Part shown: positions 24,861 to 32,320 of the stretch, in pieces
Layout: every line of letters begins with the position of its first letter
Position numbering within the stretch: the stretch's first letter is position 1
Assembly (NCBI GenBank): GCA_009781475.1
Contig: WQYB01000021.1
Location: 1 to 34,751, forward strand
DNA from: Treponema sp.
Lineage (GTDB): Bacteria > Spirochaetota > Spirochaetia > Treponematales > Breznakiellaceae
Length of the DNA stretch: 34,751 nucleotides
Direction: 5' to 3'
The notes under the pieces: model-generated
Database searches by the model: none
The model's input: the letters and a program-made list of their open reading frames with translations, nothing else
Told to the model about the DNA's origin: nothing
Position numbers and translations under genes: made by a program

Positions 24861-25901
24861 TTAATTAACAGGATATATTCCCATAGCGCCGACTTCCAGC
24901 CCATTGTCAAGCTCTTCGATAACGAAACCTTTCATAACGTTATATTCAGGCAGCTGCCGAAATCCAATGGTTGTTGTCCTGTGAATTCTGCGGTTGTCGG
25001 CATATTCATCAGTCCCGATTATATAATTTGTACCAAGTTCCCTTAAACCTGCCGAACTTTCAAGGTTTACAGTTTTTACTAACCTTCCATTACTTCCATA
25101 AATTAAAAAAGTCCAGTGGTAATATAACATTCCTGATAGTTCAAAAGATTCCTCTGCAATAATACGGTATTCTTTATGTGAAAATTCATCAATTACAAAC
25201 CGTGTTAATCTTGTAATCCTTGGATCATTTTCCGTTTGTTTTATGGCTCTTAATCTTTGTTTTAACCCTTCAACATTATCAAGGTCGTTTTGCGCATACT
25301 TAATACGTATTAAGAAATTAACGACCCAAAATAATTGAGAATCGAGAGCATCGCATATTTCAAAATATTTTTTTGCATTATTAAAATCGTTTCTGAAAAA
25401 ATAAATAAATGCCAGTGAATAATTTGTTTGAAAATCCAGCTCGTTTAATTTTAGAGCTTCTTTATAATAATTAATTGCAATATCAAGATTATTTCTGTAT
25501 TCATATATTTTCCCCAGAAAAAAATAGTTTCTATAACTTGTACTTCCCAGTTCAATACAGCGTAAAAACATGGTTTCGGCTTCTGTAAATTTCTCGCTGA
25601 AAAAATAAGACATTCCCAAATAACCGTGACTTTCTATATGGCTGTCATTTAATTCTATCGATCTTTTTAAATACCTTTGTGCATATTCGTCATTATCCAA
25701 AAAATAATAACATATCCCAATATGAAAAAAGACTGAATAATCATTACTGTCTTCTAATTGCTTCAGCAATTCTATTGCGGAAAGGAACTCTTCATTTTCT
25801 ATTTTTTCAATAGCTTCTTCAAATACAGCATTTGAATCAAGTTGAGCAAATACATTCAAAAAAACGATATTGAATATAATCAGCATAAAAACTGGTTTCA
25901 T
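24861..25901 (-). CDS. Exported TPR-repeat protein
   Basis: 346 residues with a cleavable signal peptide (1-19, ending NVFA). About five tetratricopeptide-like repeats lie between residues 24 and 205, with patterns such as FFHIGICYYFLDNDEYAQRY, HGYLGMSYFFSEKFTEAE and NYYKEALKLN. A C-terminal domain of about 110 residues is not recognised. The protein probably acts in the periplasm as a scaffold for protein contacts. A promoter with TTGGAC, an 18-nt spacer and TATTAT lies upstream. Confidence 0.82.
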   Translation of the reverse strand: MKPVFMLIIFNIVFLNVFAQLDSNAVFEEAIEKIENEEFLSAIELLKQLEDSNDYSVFFHIGICYYFLDNDEYAQRYLKRSIELNDSHIESHGYLGMSYFFSEKFTEAETMFLRCIELGSTSYRNYFFLGKIYEYRNNLDIAINYYKEALKLNELDFQTNYSLAFIYFFRNDFNNAKKYFEICDALDSQLFWVVNFLIRIKYAQNDLDNVEGLKQRLRAIKQTENDPRITRLTRFVIDEFSHKEYRIIAEESFELSGMLYYHWTFLIYGSNGRLVKTVNLESSAGLRELGTNYIIGTDEYADNRRIHRTTTIGFRQLPEYNVMKGFVIEELDNGLEVGAMGIYPVN

Positions 25902-25923
25902 AAAATTCTTACCTCTTTAATAA

Positions 25924-25953
25924 ATAATAACATGCAAACCGGTTTATGTCCAA
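25924..25953 (-). promoter_or_regulatory. Predicted promoter of the TPR gene with palindromic spacer
   Basis: Minus strand: -35 TTGGAC (25953-25948), 18-nt spacer, -10 TATTAT (25929-25924). The spacer contains the perfect 10-bp palindrome AAACCGGTTT (25936-25945), a plausible operator. Confidence 0.45.
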
Positions 25954-26016
25954 TTATTGTTTTTACGAAAGTTCCCGTTTTTTAACTCTATTTTCCTGCA
26001 AACGCTTATTTCTATA

Positions 26017-26505
26017 TTATCTTCTTGTAATAACCACATTTTGATCAAAAGCTCCATTACCAATATAAGTTACAGAATTTGGAATCGTTACATTAGTCAA
26101 CCGGTTTGAAGCAAATGCATCATCACCAATCCATATAACAGAATTAGGTATTGTAATACTTGTAAGTTTATTATCAGCAAATGCTTCTTCTCCGATATAA
26201 GTTACGGAATTTCCAATAGTAATTCCGGTTAATTGATTATTGCAAAATGCTCCCATTCCAATAGAAGTAACCGAATCAGGAATAATAACTCTGGTTAATT
26301 GATTATTAGAAAATACACACGCCCCAATAGTAGTAACTAAAACATTTCTTATTCTGCCAGGTATAACGATATTTTTTTCTTCGCCTGTATACCCTATAAT
26401 GGTTATTGTTCCATTTTCTTCAATATAGGTAAAATCTGATTCACTTTGGCTAAAAACAGAAAAACCAATGCAAAACATTAATAAAAGAATAAACATTTTT
26501 TTCAT
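26017..26505 (-). CDS. BspA-type leucine-rich repeat surface protein
   Basis: 162 residues with a signal peptide (1-20, ending FSVFSQ). Four clear repeats of about 22 residues follow a degenerate first one, of the form NxLTxITIPNSVTxIGxxAF. This is the Treponema pallidum/BspA LRR class. The repeats differ from each other by few residues, suggesting recent expansion. Such proteins are exported and often bind host or bacterial surfaces. The protein is short for the class, so it may be a minimal or reduced member. A Shine-Dalgarno-like GAGAGG precedes the ATG. Confidence 0.88.
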   Translation of the reverse strand: MKKMFILLLMFCIGFSVFSQSESDFTYIEENGTITIIGYTGEEKNIVIPGRIRNVLVTTIGACVFSNNQLTRVIIPDSVTSIGMGAFCNNQLTGITIGNSVTYIGEEAFADNKLTSITIPNSVIWIGDDAFASNRLTNVTIPNSVTYIGNGAFDQNVVITRR

Positions 26506-26536
26506 AACCTGCCTCTCTAATTTAAATTATAAATTT

Positions 26537-26947
26537 TTATTTTTCTGCAAGCGCTCCCATCATACGCCCGTCTTTTTTAGATATTCGAATATTATATACC
26601 GTACCAAGAGCTGTACCGGGTTCGAAAAACCAAACATGACATAACCATGAATCGTATTCTTGTTCATAATTAATTTTAATTTGCGGATATTCAGTTCCAT
26701 TAATTGGTATATTTTCGTTAATACTAGCTCCATAGAGCACTTTCAAATACGCTAATGCTACTATCCTTGCCGCTTCTTCATCAGGCACAACTCCTATTCC
26801 GGCGAATTGATAAAGTTTATATCTATGTCCGGTATTTCCAAAATAATACATTGATTCATCTGTGGTATTAATTTCTTTATCATTACTGATATTATCACCA
26901 CAAGAAGATAAAATAATAAAAACTGCTGTAAAATAAAGATATTTCAT
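26537..26947 (-). CDS. Lipoprotein resembling NTF2-fold immunity proteins
   Basis: 136 residues from ATG 26947, chosen because AAGGAAG lies upstream; a longer frame from 26974 would run through the promoter. The N-terminus ends in a lipobox (IILSSC, Cys at 16). The mature part has VPDEEAARIVALAYLKVLYG and ends in TVYNIRISKKDGRMMG, a pattern I associate with NTF2-fold immunity domains of polymorphic-toxin systems (VPDEETA...YG...EI.KKDG). No toxin gene is adjacent, so it may be an orphan immunity protein or simply a related fold. It has a consensus promoter. Confidence 0.7.
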   Translation of the reverse strand: MKYLYFTAVFIILSSCGDNISNDKEINTTDESMYYFGNTGHRYKLYQFAGIGVVPDEEAARIVALAYLKVLYGASINENIPINGTEYPQIKINYEQEYDSWLCHVWFFEPGTALGTVYNIRISKKDGRMMGALAEK

Positions 26948-26962
26948 ACAATCTTCCTTAAT

Positions 26963-26991
26963 ATTATATATCAACTTTTGATATTTGTCAA
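26963..26991 (-). promoter_or_regulatory. Consensus sigma70 promoter of the NTF2-fold lipoprotein gene
   Basis: Minus strand: -35 TTGACA (26991-26986), exactly 17-nt spacer, -10 TATAAT (26968-26963). Both boxes match consensus fully. The ATG is 15 nt downstream of the -10 box, with AAGGAAG between, giving a very short leader. Confidence 0.75.
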
Positions 26992-27009
26992 TTAAAAAAG
27001 TCTAAAATA

Positions 27010-27429
27010 TCAAAAAACATTATTTTTCTTTTTTAATCCCAAGAAATATAATACACTTAACACATTATAAGATATACAATATGCTGATATCACTCTTAAT
27101 ATACTATTTTCAATTATTAATGTATTTTCATTTCCAAATTTTAATGACACAATAATAAAATTGAATGTTGCATAGATAATTGAAATCCAAATCAGATAAG
27201 AATATTTTTTTGTAGCGTCAGGTAAAATATTTTTATAAAATGAAAACATACCACTTGTTAAATTTTTATCTTTATTATTGTCTTCATGTTTTCTATTTTT
27301 TATTAATATAAATGCATGCAAACCAAATATAGGAAGTTGTGTAATAAAAAGCAAAATAGACACAATTTGTAAATTAAAACTCGAAAATAGATAAGTTGAG
27401 ACATTTATAAAAATACTAATGATTAACAT
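27010..27429 (-). CDS. Small multi-pass membrane protein
   Basis: 139 residues, very hydrophobic, with about four membrane segments (near 1-14, 20-42, 77-97 and 110-132). A charged loop HEDNNKDKN lies after the second segment and a basic C-terminus (GLKKKNNVF) at the end. I do not recognise it. No Shine-Dalgarno precedes the ATG at 27429; the repeat hairpin at 27455-27489 lies about 25 nt upstream. It precedes the NTF2-fold lipoprotein gene on the same strand, but that gene has its own promoter. Confidence 0.6.
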   Translation of the reverse strand: MLIISIFINVSTYLFSSFNLQIVSILLFITQLPIFGLHAFILIKNRKHEDNNKDKNLTSGMFSFYKNILPDATKKYSYLIWISIIYATFNFIIVSLKFGNENTLIIENSILRVISAYCISYNVLSVLYFLGLKKKNNVF

Positions 27430-27454
27430 TATTAAAGATAAAATAAATATAAGG

Positions 27455-27489
27455 CAATCTCTAAAAACTAAAATAGTTTTTAGAGATTG
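27455..27489. repeat. Perfect hairpin, TCTCTAAAAA family
   Basis: CAATCTCTAAAAACT (27455-27469) and AGTTTTTAGAGATTG (27475-27489) with a 5-nt loop. The core ATCTCTAAAAAC is shared with the hairpin at 24821-24854. Confidence 0.8.
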
Positions 27490-27503
27490 ATGTAATTATA
27501 TCA

Positions 27504-27530
27504 TTTTTTGAGGCTTTTAGCCTCAAAAAA
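27504..27530. terminator. Bidirectional rho-independent terminator-like hairpin
   Basis: TTTTTTGAGGCT (27504-27515) and AGCCTCAAAAAA (27519-27530) with a TTT loop. The GAGGCT stem flanked by A and T tracts suits termination on both strands. Confidence 0.6.
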
Positions 27531-27547
27531 CATTAATTTGCTATCTG

Positions 27548-27581
27548 TGGGAACCTCTAAAAAGAGTTTTAGAGGTTCCCA
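27548..27581. repeat. Perfect hairpin, GGGAACCTCTAAAA family
   Basis: TGGGAACCTCTAAAA (27548-27562) and TTTTAGAGGTTCCCA (27567-27581) with an AGAG loop. The same 15-nt left arm recurs alone at 34629-34643. Confidence 0.8.
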
Positions 27582-27680
27582 TAATATATTCTCCATAAAT
27601 AATAAAATATCATAAAATAAATATTTTGTCAATTATGTTTTTATATAATTTTTATATTTTCACAATATTTAGCATTTCTC

Positions 27681-27780
27681 TTGCCGCTTAAGGTTGGTAA
27701 GCCGCCCGCAAACCAAAGTTCGATGGCTTTTGAAGTTGCGAAAGCAACTTCTTAGTGTTAATCCTGTTATGTGCCGTTTT
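27681..27780. other. GC-rich structured block overlapping a gene end
   Basis: A 100-bp block with 45 G or C between flanks of very low GC. It contains GAAGTTGC-GAAA-GCAACTTC (27732-27751), an 8-bp stem closed by a GNRA tetraloop on the plus strand, plus AAGCC (27699-27703) pairing with GGCTT (27725-27729). The stop codon and last codons of the 27767 lipoprotein lie inside its right edge. It could be a structured RNA, a recombination site or a remnant; it is not identified. Confidence 0.5.
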
Positions 27781-28687
27781 GCATTTTTTCAAATTCTATA
27801 TAATATTCATGTATTATACCACTTTCATAATATGCATGAATTTTTACATGTAAATTCAATTTATTATCTTGAAAATAATATTTATGTTCATAACTACTTA
27901 TATGTTCACCTAAATAATGAACAAAAACTCCATTTAAACTACTAACAACAATAATAGTTTCGTCTGGTATATTATAATATATTATATAACTTTCAATTTC
28001 TTCTTCCTTGAATATATAAACTTTTGCGTTTAAAATATTATCTAAATTAATATTCCTTCCTTCTTCTTCAATAATATTATATGAAGAAAATTGATAAATA
28101 TTATATTTAGTTATATTTATTTTATCAAATATTCCTGTTGATAATAATAGGTTTCTATATTCATCCGTTTCATCTTCACGAATTCTACTATAATTGAATT
28201 CAATAACTTCATCATTAAATCTATATTCAAAATAATCACTTATTGTACCGCCTGTAATACTACCAGAAACAATGGGAGAATTCATATTAAAATAACCTTT
28301 AGTAAATCTGGGATAACTATATTTCATATAATGCCTTCCATCTTCCATTCCAACAATAACAGCTCCTTTAGAAAAATGCTCTTCAAATATACTCCTACTT
28401 TGTGAATTCTGGCGTTGCGTTTGATTTCTAGCATTAAAATCAAATTGTGTAAATTCTTTAAACCTATATACTCTAAAAATATTTTCATTAATAATCCATT
28501 CCATTTCACAAATATCTATACTATTGTCTTTGTTTTCGCTTTCGAAATAAATAGAACTGTTGTTAACGTTTTCAATTCTTATATTGCCATTGTATTCAAT
28601 ATTTCCCGAATTTGATAAAGAATTAATATTTTCCTTAGGAACACAATTTATTAATAAAAAACAAACAAAAATAATTATTATTTTCAT
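27767..28687 (-). CDS. Unknown lipoprotein
   Basis: 306 residues with a hydrophobic N-terminus ending LLINC, so lipidation at Cys15 is predicted. The rest is rich in Tyr, Ile, Asn and Glu, largely beta-strand-like, with no motif I recognise. AAGGCGG lies just upstream of the ATG. Codon use is strongly AT-biased, like its island neighbours. The last codons and the stop fall inside the GC-rich block at 27681-27780, so the C-terminus may have been set by insertion or recombination there. Confidence 0.7.
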   Translation of the reverse strand: MKIIIIFVCFLLINCVPKENINSLSNSGNIEYNGNIRIENVNNSSIYFESENKDNSIDICEMEWIINENIFRVYRFKEFTQFDFNARNQTQRQNSQSRSIFEEHFSKGAVIVGMEDGRHYMKYSYPRFTKGYFNMNSPIVSGSITGGTISDYFEYRFNDEVIEFNYSRIREDETDEYRNLLLSTGIFDKINITKYNIYQFSSYNIIEEEGRNINLDNILNAKVYIFKEEEIESYIIYYNIPDETIIVVSSLNGVFVHYLGEHISSYEHKYYFQDNKLNLHVKIHAYYESGIIHEYYIEFEKMQNGT

Positions 28688-28735
28688 ATTTACCGCCTTT
28701 TAATTATTTAAGCATTGCACTTAATTCTCATTTAT

Positions 28736-28832
28736 ACGAAGCCTATTATTCCTTACAGTCAATAATAGATTTGTGTAAATAAAAACCTGGCAAAATTCTG
28801 ACGATTTTTGTCGTTTTTGTTTTACATGGTTT
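28736..28832. repeat. Duplicated intergenic element, copy A
   Basis: Starts ACGAAGCC and contains a TTATTC-like run, then TCAATAATAG, later ACCTGGCAAAATTCTGACG, and ends CATGGTTT. It matches 30518-30640 with substitutions and length differences. The 3' half folds into an imperfect hairpin (AAACCTGG with CATGGTTT) that may terminate the ankyrin gene's transcript. Confidence 0.65.
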
Positions 28833-28861
28833 GTAAGGTTCTTTAATACCTTAAAAACAAG

Positions 28862-29836
28862 CTATCTTGATATAATCAAATCATTGGGCATTCGTCCAAA
28901 ATTTGTTCTTATATTTTGATTTGCACCTCTTAAAATAAGCGTTTCCCTTGCTCCAGATGAAGAAGCGCAAGCAAAATGCAAAGCTGTCCAACCGTATTTA
29001 TTTTGCAGATTTATATTAATGCCTGCATTTAATAATAAAACACCTACCTGTGCTTGTCTCATTTTCACATTACTAGGATTTAAATAATAAGGCATATCAG
29101 AAATATAATTAATTCTAACATTTTCAGCGTCTTCAATAATTGGATTTACCCAATTTACACTTGGTCCAAATGACATAATACAATAAATTAAAGCTGTATT
29201 ATTATTATTGTCAAGTACATTTATATTTATATTTTTACTCAACAAATATGTTATTAGATTAACATCATTATTAATAGCAGCAATATGAAGAATTGTACGT
29301 CCAATACCATCTACTCTATCAGATAAATTAATATTAAAATATTCTACAACTCTTTGATAGTTTTCCGGTTCAACAATCCTCAGGAGATATGGAGAATTTA
29401 ACTGTCCTTCTGTTATTTCATAAACCGTTTGCATTCGTTGTTCAAAAGTTGTTGTTTGATCATTAAAAAACGATCGGAAATATAAAGCACTAGTATTTAC
29501 ATCTACTTTTCCAGAAGCAATTAAAAGTCTTATCACATTAATATGCTTGTTTGCCGCAGCCTTTTCAAATGCTTTTTGCGGATTCATAGCATCTAATGAT
29601 AGTAAATACTCTACTATTTCATAACGACCATCATTTGCTGCTCGTTCCAATGGCGTAAATGTATTATTTCCTAAATTAATATCAGCACCGCTTGCAACTA
29701 GTCTCCTAACCTGTGTTAAATTACCTCTAATAACAGCGTCAAGTAATCTTGATTGAGCATCTACCGATATATTGATAAATAATCCAAATATAATTGTAAA
29801 AGAAAAAAAACTAATGATTCTATAATAATACTTCAT
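28862..29836 (-). CDS. Exported ankyrin-repeat protein
   Basis: 324 residues from ATG 29836, chosen for GGAGG 5 nt upstream rather than the TTG four codons earlier. A signal peptide (about 1-28, ending SVDAQ) is followed by ankyrin repeats. Clear units are RLVASGADINLGNNTFTPLE with AANDGRYEIVEYLLS, later GRTILHIAAINNDVNLITYL, and the final GWTALHFACASSSGARETLI. A middle stretch (about 105-165) is less regular. It probably mediates protein binding in the periplasm; ankyrin proteins also occur as immunity proteins, but nothing here proves that. Its promoter-like region is shared with the 33793 gene. Confidence 0.85.
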   Translation of the reverse strand: MKYYYRIISFFSFTIIFGLFINISVDAQSRLLDAVIRGNLTQVRRLVASGADINLGNNTFTPLERAANDGRYEIVEYLLSLDAMNPQKAFEKAAANKHINVIRLLIASGKVDVNTSALYFRSFFNDQTTTFEQRMQTVYEITEGQLNSPYLLRIVEPENYQRVVEYFNINLSDRVDGIGRTILHIAAINNDVNLITYLLSKNININVLDNNNNTALIYCIMSFGPSVNWVNPIIEDAENVRINYISDMPYYLNPSNVKMRQAQVGVLLLNAGININLQNKYGWTALHFACASSSGARETLILRGANQNIRTNFGRMPNDLIISR

Positions 29837-29867
29837 AAAAACCTCCAAAATGAATATATAATCAAAT

Positions 29868-29896
29868 ATAATAAAATATTTGCTAACCGACCATAA
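29868..29896 (-). promoter_or_regulatory. Shared promoter-like module upstream of the ankyrin gene
   Basis: Minus strand: TTATGG (29896-29891), 17-nt spacer, TATTAT (29873-29868), then ATTTGAT. The same arrangement and flanking letters (TTATGGTCG, TATTATATTTGAT) occur before the 33793 gene, while the spacer sequence differs. Confidence 0.5.
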
Positions 29897-29936
29897 AAAT
29901 CGAATGTTTTTAGAATAAATATTTCATTTATTTTTC

Positions 29937-29965
29937 TTGATTTATGAATTAATTTTTATTATTTT
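29937..29965 (+). promoter_or_regulatory. Tentative promoter of the 29995 lipoprotein gene
   Basis: -35 TTGATT (29937-29942), 17-nt spacer, -10-like TATTTT (29960-29965), then Shine-Dalgarno AGGAGGG before ATG 29995. TATAAC at 29970-29975 is an alternative -10. Confidence 0.35.
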
Positions 29966-29994
29966 AGTCTATAACAAACCTATAGGAGGGTTTT

Positions 29995-30480
29995 ATGAAA
30001 AAGAATACGTTTTATTTGTTGGGAATACTTTGTTTTATTTTACCTTTTATTGTTTTTTTGAATGGCTGTGAAGCAATACCTCCTTATATGCCTGATTTGA
30101 CCATAGCTGAAAATCCTCGTGGTCTTTCTGTTGATCCTGAAAATTGCGCTTATATTGGGGGAAGAATCAGAGCCATTGGTAATCATGATTTTGATCCTGG
30201 GAAGGGAGCAATGGAAAGTTATCCAACTAGAACGGTGCGGGTTCCAGCAGGAGAAACCATGATTGCTTTAATACATTATGCTCATCAATCACAAACTACA
30301 GTATATTACGGATTTAAATTTATTTCATTACCGCCTCTTGAAAGCGGAAGCTCGTATTTATTGTATCTTGACGCTCCATCTTTTGGAACAAATTGGAAAA
30401 ATAAACAAATTAATTTAAAAAGAGTGAATTTGGATTCTGGTATTCTTGAAAATATTGAAGGTGCGACTTTTATAAATTAG
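29995..30480 (+). CDS. Unknown lipoprotein
   Basis: 161 residues, the only plus-strand gene of the island's right part. The hydrophobic N-terminus ends VFLNGC, giving predicted lipidation at Cys25. The mature part has PRGLSVDPENCAYIGGRIRA, then TRTVRVPAGETMIALIHYAH and a C-terminal beta-rich region, which suggests a small beta-sandwich. I do not recognise a family. AGGAGGG is a strong Shine-Dalgarno. It is followed after 37 nt by copy B of the duplicated element, which likely ends the transcript. Confidence 0.72.
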   Translation: MKKNTFYLLGILCFILPFIVFLNGCEAIPPYMPDLTIAENPRGLSVDPENCAYIGGRIRAIGNHDFDPGKGAMESYPTRTVRVPAGETMIALIHYAHQSQTTVYYGFKFISLPPLESGSSYLLYLDAPSFGTNWKNKQINLKRVNLDSGILENIEGATFIN

Positions 30481-30517
30481 TATTCATCTTACGCAGAACT
30501 ACTTATTTTACTTTAAG

Positions 30518-30640
30518 ACGAAGCCAGTTATTCTTTGCAATCAATGATAGGTTTGATAGGTACAAGGTAAAAAAGTGGTATAAATATATATAAACCAGGC
30601 AAAATTCTAACGTTTTTTTCGTTTTAGTTTTACCTGGTTT
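30518..30640. repeat. Duplicated intergenic element, copy B, with terminator hairpin
   Basis: Starts ACGAAGCC and contains TCAATGATAGGTTTG, then AAACCAGGCAAAATTCTAACG, ending CCTGGTTT. AAACCAGG (30592-30599) and CCTGGTTT (30633-30640) form a perfect 8-bp outer stem with a further imperfect inner stem around a T-rich loop. It lies between convergent genes at 29995 (+) and 30649 (-) and probably acts as a terminator for both. It is a diverged copy of 28736-28832. Confidence 0.68.
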
Positions 30641-30648
30641 ATTTTAAT

Positions 30649-31137
30649 TTACTGATCTGGTCCTGATAAGCGATGCCACAATGCTCCTTTTTCATACTGG
30701 AAACCATGAAAATTATTGGTTTCAATCCAAAAAGTATTTCTGTCAATGAAGTGGAGTATCAATTCTAAAGAAAAACCATAATTTTTATTATATGGTGATG
30801 CTCGAAAAGCACTTATTCTTATAGAATTTAAATCAATTTGTGTAATATTAGTAATTGGAAATGAACCAAGATCAGGATCACAAATGAATGGTACATCAGC
30901 TGTAATGTCAATTTCAAATGTTGTATTGACAATTATTATTGCTTCTCCCCATGAAAAAGACCATGAAGAGTAACTCTTTTCTTCTTCTGATAATTCTAAA
31001 GCTGCTTTATATGACCAATCAGGCTGCCATGTTCCGTTTAAATCAGAAATTTCTATTGCGAAACTTCGTCCTGCCACACATATAATCAAAATGAATATTT
31101 TAATTAATGCGGAAAAACCATATTTAATACCTTGCAT
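30649..31137 (-). CDS. Exported unknown protein
   Basis: 162 residues from ATG 31137, preferred because GAGGT lies upstream and the residues from there form a typical signal peptide (about 1-27, ending GRSFA). The frame is open to 31200, but the extra part would run through AT-rich promoter-like DNA. The mature part begins DLNGTWQPDW and has repeated hydrophobic strands such as INSIRISAF-like and ELILHFIDRNTFWIE, ending WHRLSGPDQ. The pattern suggests a small lipocalin-like or beta-barrel exported domain, without proof. Confidence 0.65.
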   Translation of the reverse strand: MQGIKYGFSALIKIFILIICVAGRSFAIEISDLNGTWQPDWSYKAALELSEEEKSYSSWSFSWGEAIIIVNTTFEIDITADVPFICDPDLGSFPITNITQIDLNSIRISAFRASPYNKNYGFSLELILHFIDRNTFWIETNNFHGFQYEKGALWHRLSGPDQ

Positions 31138-31227
31138 AAATACATACCTCACAAATATTATAATTAACCTTAATATAGTAATTTTACCAAGAAAAAGCAA
31201 AAAAAATATTCTGAAAAAGTAAAGTAA

Positions 31228-32295
31228 TTATCTTACCCGTATACTTTTTATTGATTCTGTTATAATAATATCTTCTGAAAACAGTTCATTTAATCTGTAA
31301 TTTCTAAAAACGTACTCACCTTTTAATCTTTCGTCTTTCCATGATATTCCTATATCAAAATAATCCAAGTCTTTTTTATCCGGTATCAAATAAAGAACAG
31401 GTATATACAAAATATTATACTTATAATAGATCACAACAATATCCGTTCCTTCATTAATACTTCTATATGTATATTCTTTATTCAAATCAGCATAATATAA
31501 ATTATTAATAATAAATGGAGTTTCGTCCAATTTATCATAAATTATTGAATATAAAATATTCTGCGACAACTCCTTATTTAACAAAATATCATTATTTGAC
31601 TTGACAATAAATTGCCAATTATTTCCATCGGTAAGCCAGAATTTGTTTTCAAAAAGAATATTATCATAATATCCAGAAATTTCATCTCCTCCATAAAAAC
31701 CCTGTATTGGTTTTAATATAATATTTTTGGTAAACTCATGCCTGCTGTTTTTCGCTATAAGAGTATATTGGTTATTTAAAGATATATTCTTTTCCAATAC
31801 AATTTGAATTACGCCTGCATGATTATTTATACTGTTTCTATCAATAACATGATATGGAGCCTCTCCATAATCACCGCTTTGAATAGTAATAATACAAGGA
31901 GCGGTATAATCGAGTGTAATTTTACAATTTTTAACATCAACTAATTGAGAAAATAATGAAATAATATATAATTCATCTTCACTATTATTGCTGCTTGTAA
32001 TAATATCATTAAGTAAATCCCTGTTAAAAATCCAGGTTATTTCATCTCCATTTTCAATTTCTACCCAATAATTAAACAGATCATCTATTGTTTTGATTAT
32101 TTTTAATTCTGTTGTTGTGTTTCCGCTCCTATTCATTATGTATGAATCATGTAAATTATCTTTTGTTTCTGTTGGACTTTGATTATTGGTAGCAGTATTT
32201 TCAATAAAACTTAATTCATTATTTTCAGGTTTTTTTACACAACTGCAAATAATTAAAATAATTAAAAGAATAAAAATTGTTTTTTTATTTAACAT
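31228..32295 (-). CDS. Unknown lipoprotein
   Basis: 355 residues. The hydrophobic N-terminus ends IICSC, so lipidation at Cys19 is predicted, followed by a Lys-rich and Asn/Thr-rich linker. The remainder is beta-rich with several Tyr and Trp residues, and no motif is recognised. AGGAG sits upstream of the ATG. It lies 25 nt downstream of the 33793 gene on the same strand, so the two are probably co-transcribed. Confidence 0.7.
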   Translation of the reverse strand: MLNKKTIFILLIILIICSCVKKPENNELSFIENTATNNQSPTETKDNLHDSYIMNRSGNTTTELKIIKTIDDLFNYWVEIENGDEITWIFNRDLLNDIITSSNNSEDELYIISLFSQLVDVKNCKITLDYTAPCIITIQSGDYGEAPYHVIDRNSINNHAGVIQIVLEKNISLNNQYTLIAKNSRHEFTKNIILKPIQGFYGGDEISGYYDNILFENKFWLTDGNNWQFIVKSNNDILLNKELSQNILYSIIYDKLDETPFIINNLYYADLNKEYTYRSINEGTDIVVIYYKYNILYIPVLYLIPDKKDLDYFDIGISWKDERLKGEYVFRNYRLNELFSEDIIITESIKSIRVR

Positions 32296-32320
32296 AAAAA
32301 GCTCCTATTCTTCTTCATAT

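Larger units (their letters stand above)
27430..27766. other. 337-bp gap packed with hairpins and a GC-rich block
   Basis: No gene was found here. It holds three perfect hairpins (27455-27489, 27504-27530, 27548-27581), a very AT-rich stretch (13 G or C in 27581-27680) and a GC-richer structured block (45 G or C in 27681-27780). Each is listed separately. Confidence 0.8.

Noticed and set aside
27681-27780. Integron attC site
   Set aside because: The stop codon lies in a structured block as in cassettes, but the outer core sites do not pair as GTTRRRY/RYYYAAC and no integrase is present.
27694-27945. Plus-strand open frame across the GC-rich block
   Set aside because: It overlaps the lipoprotein gene antisense, has a non-ATG start and no Shine-Dalgarno.
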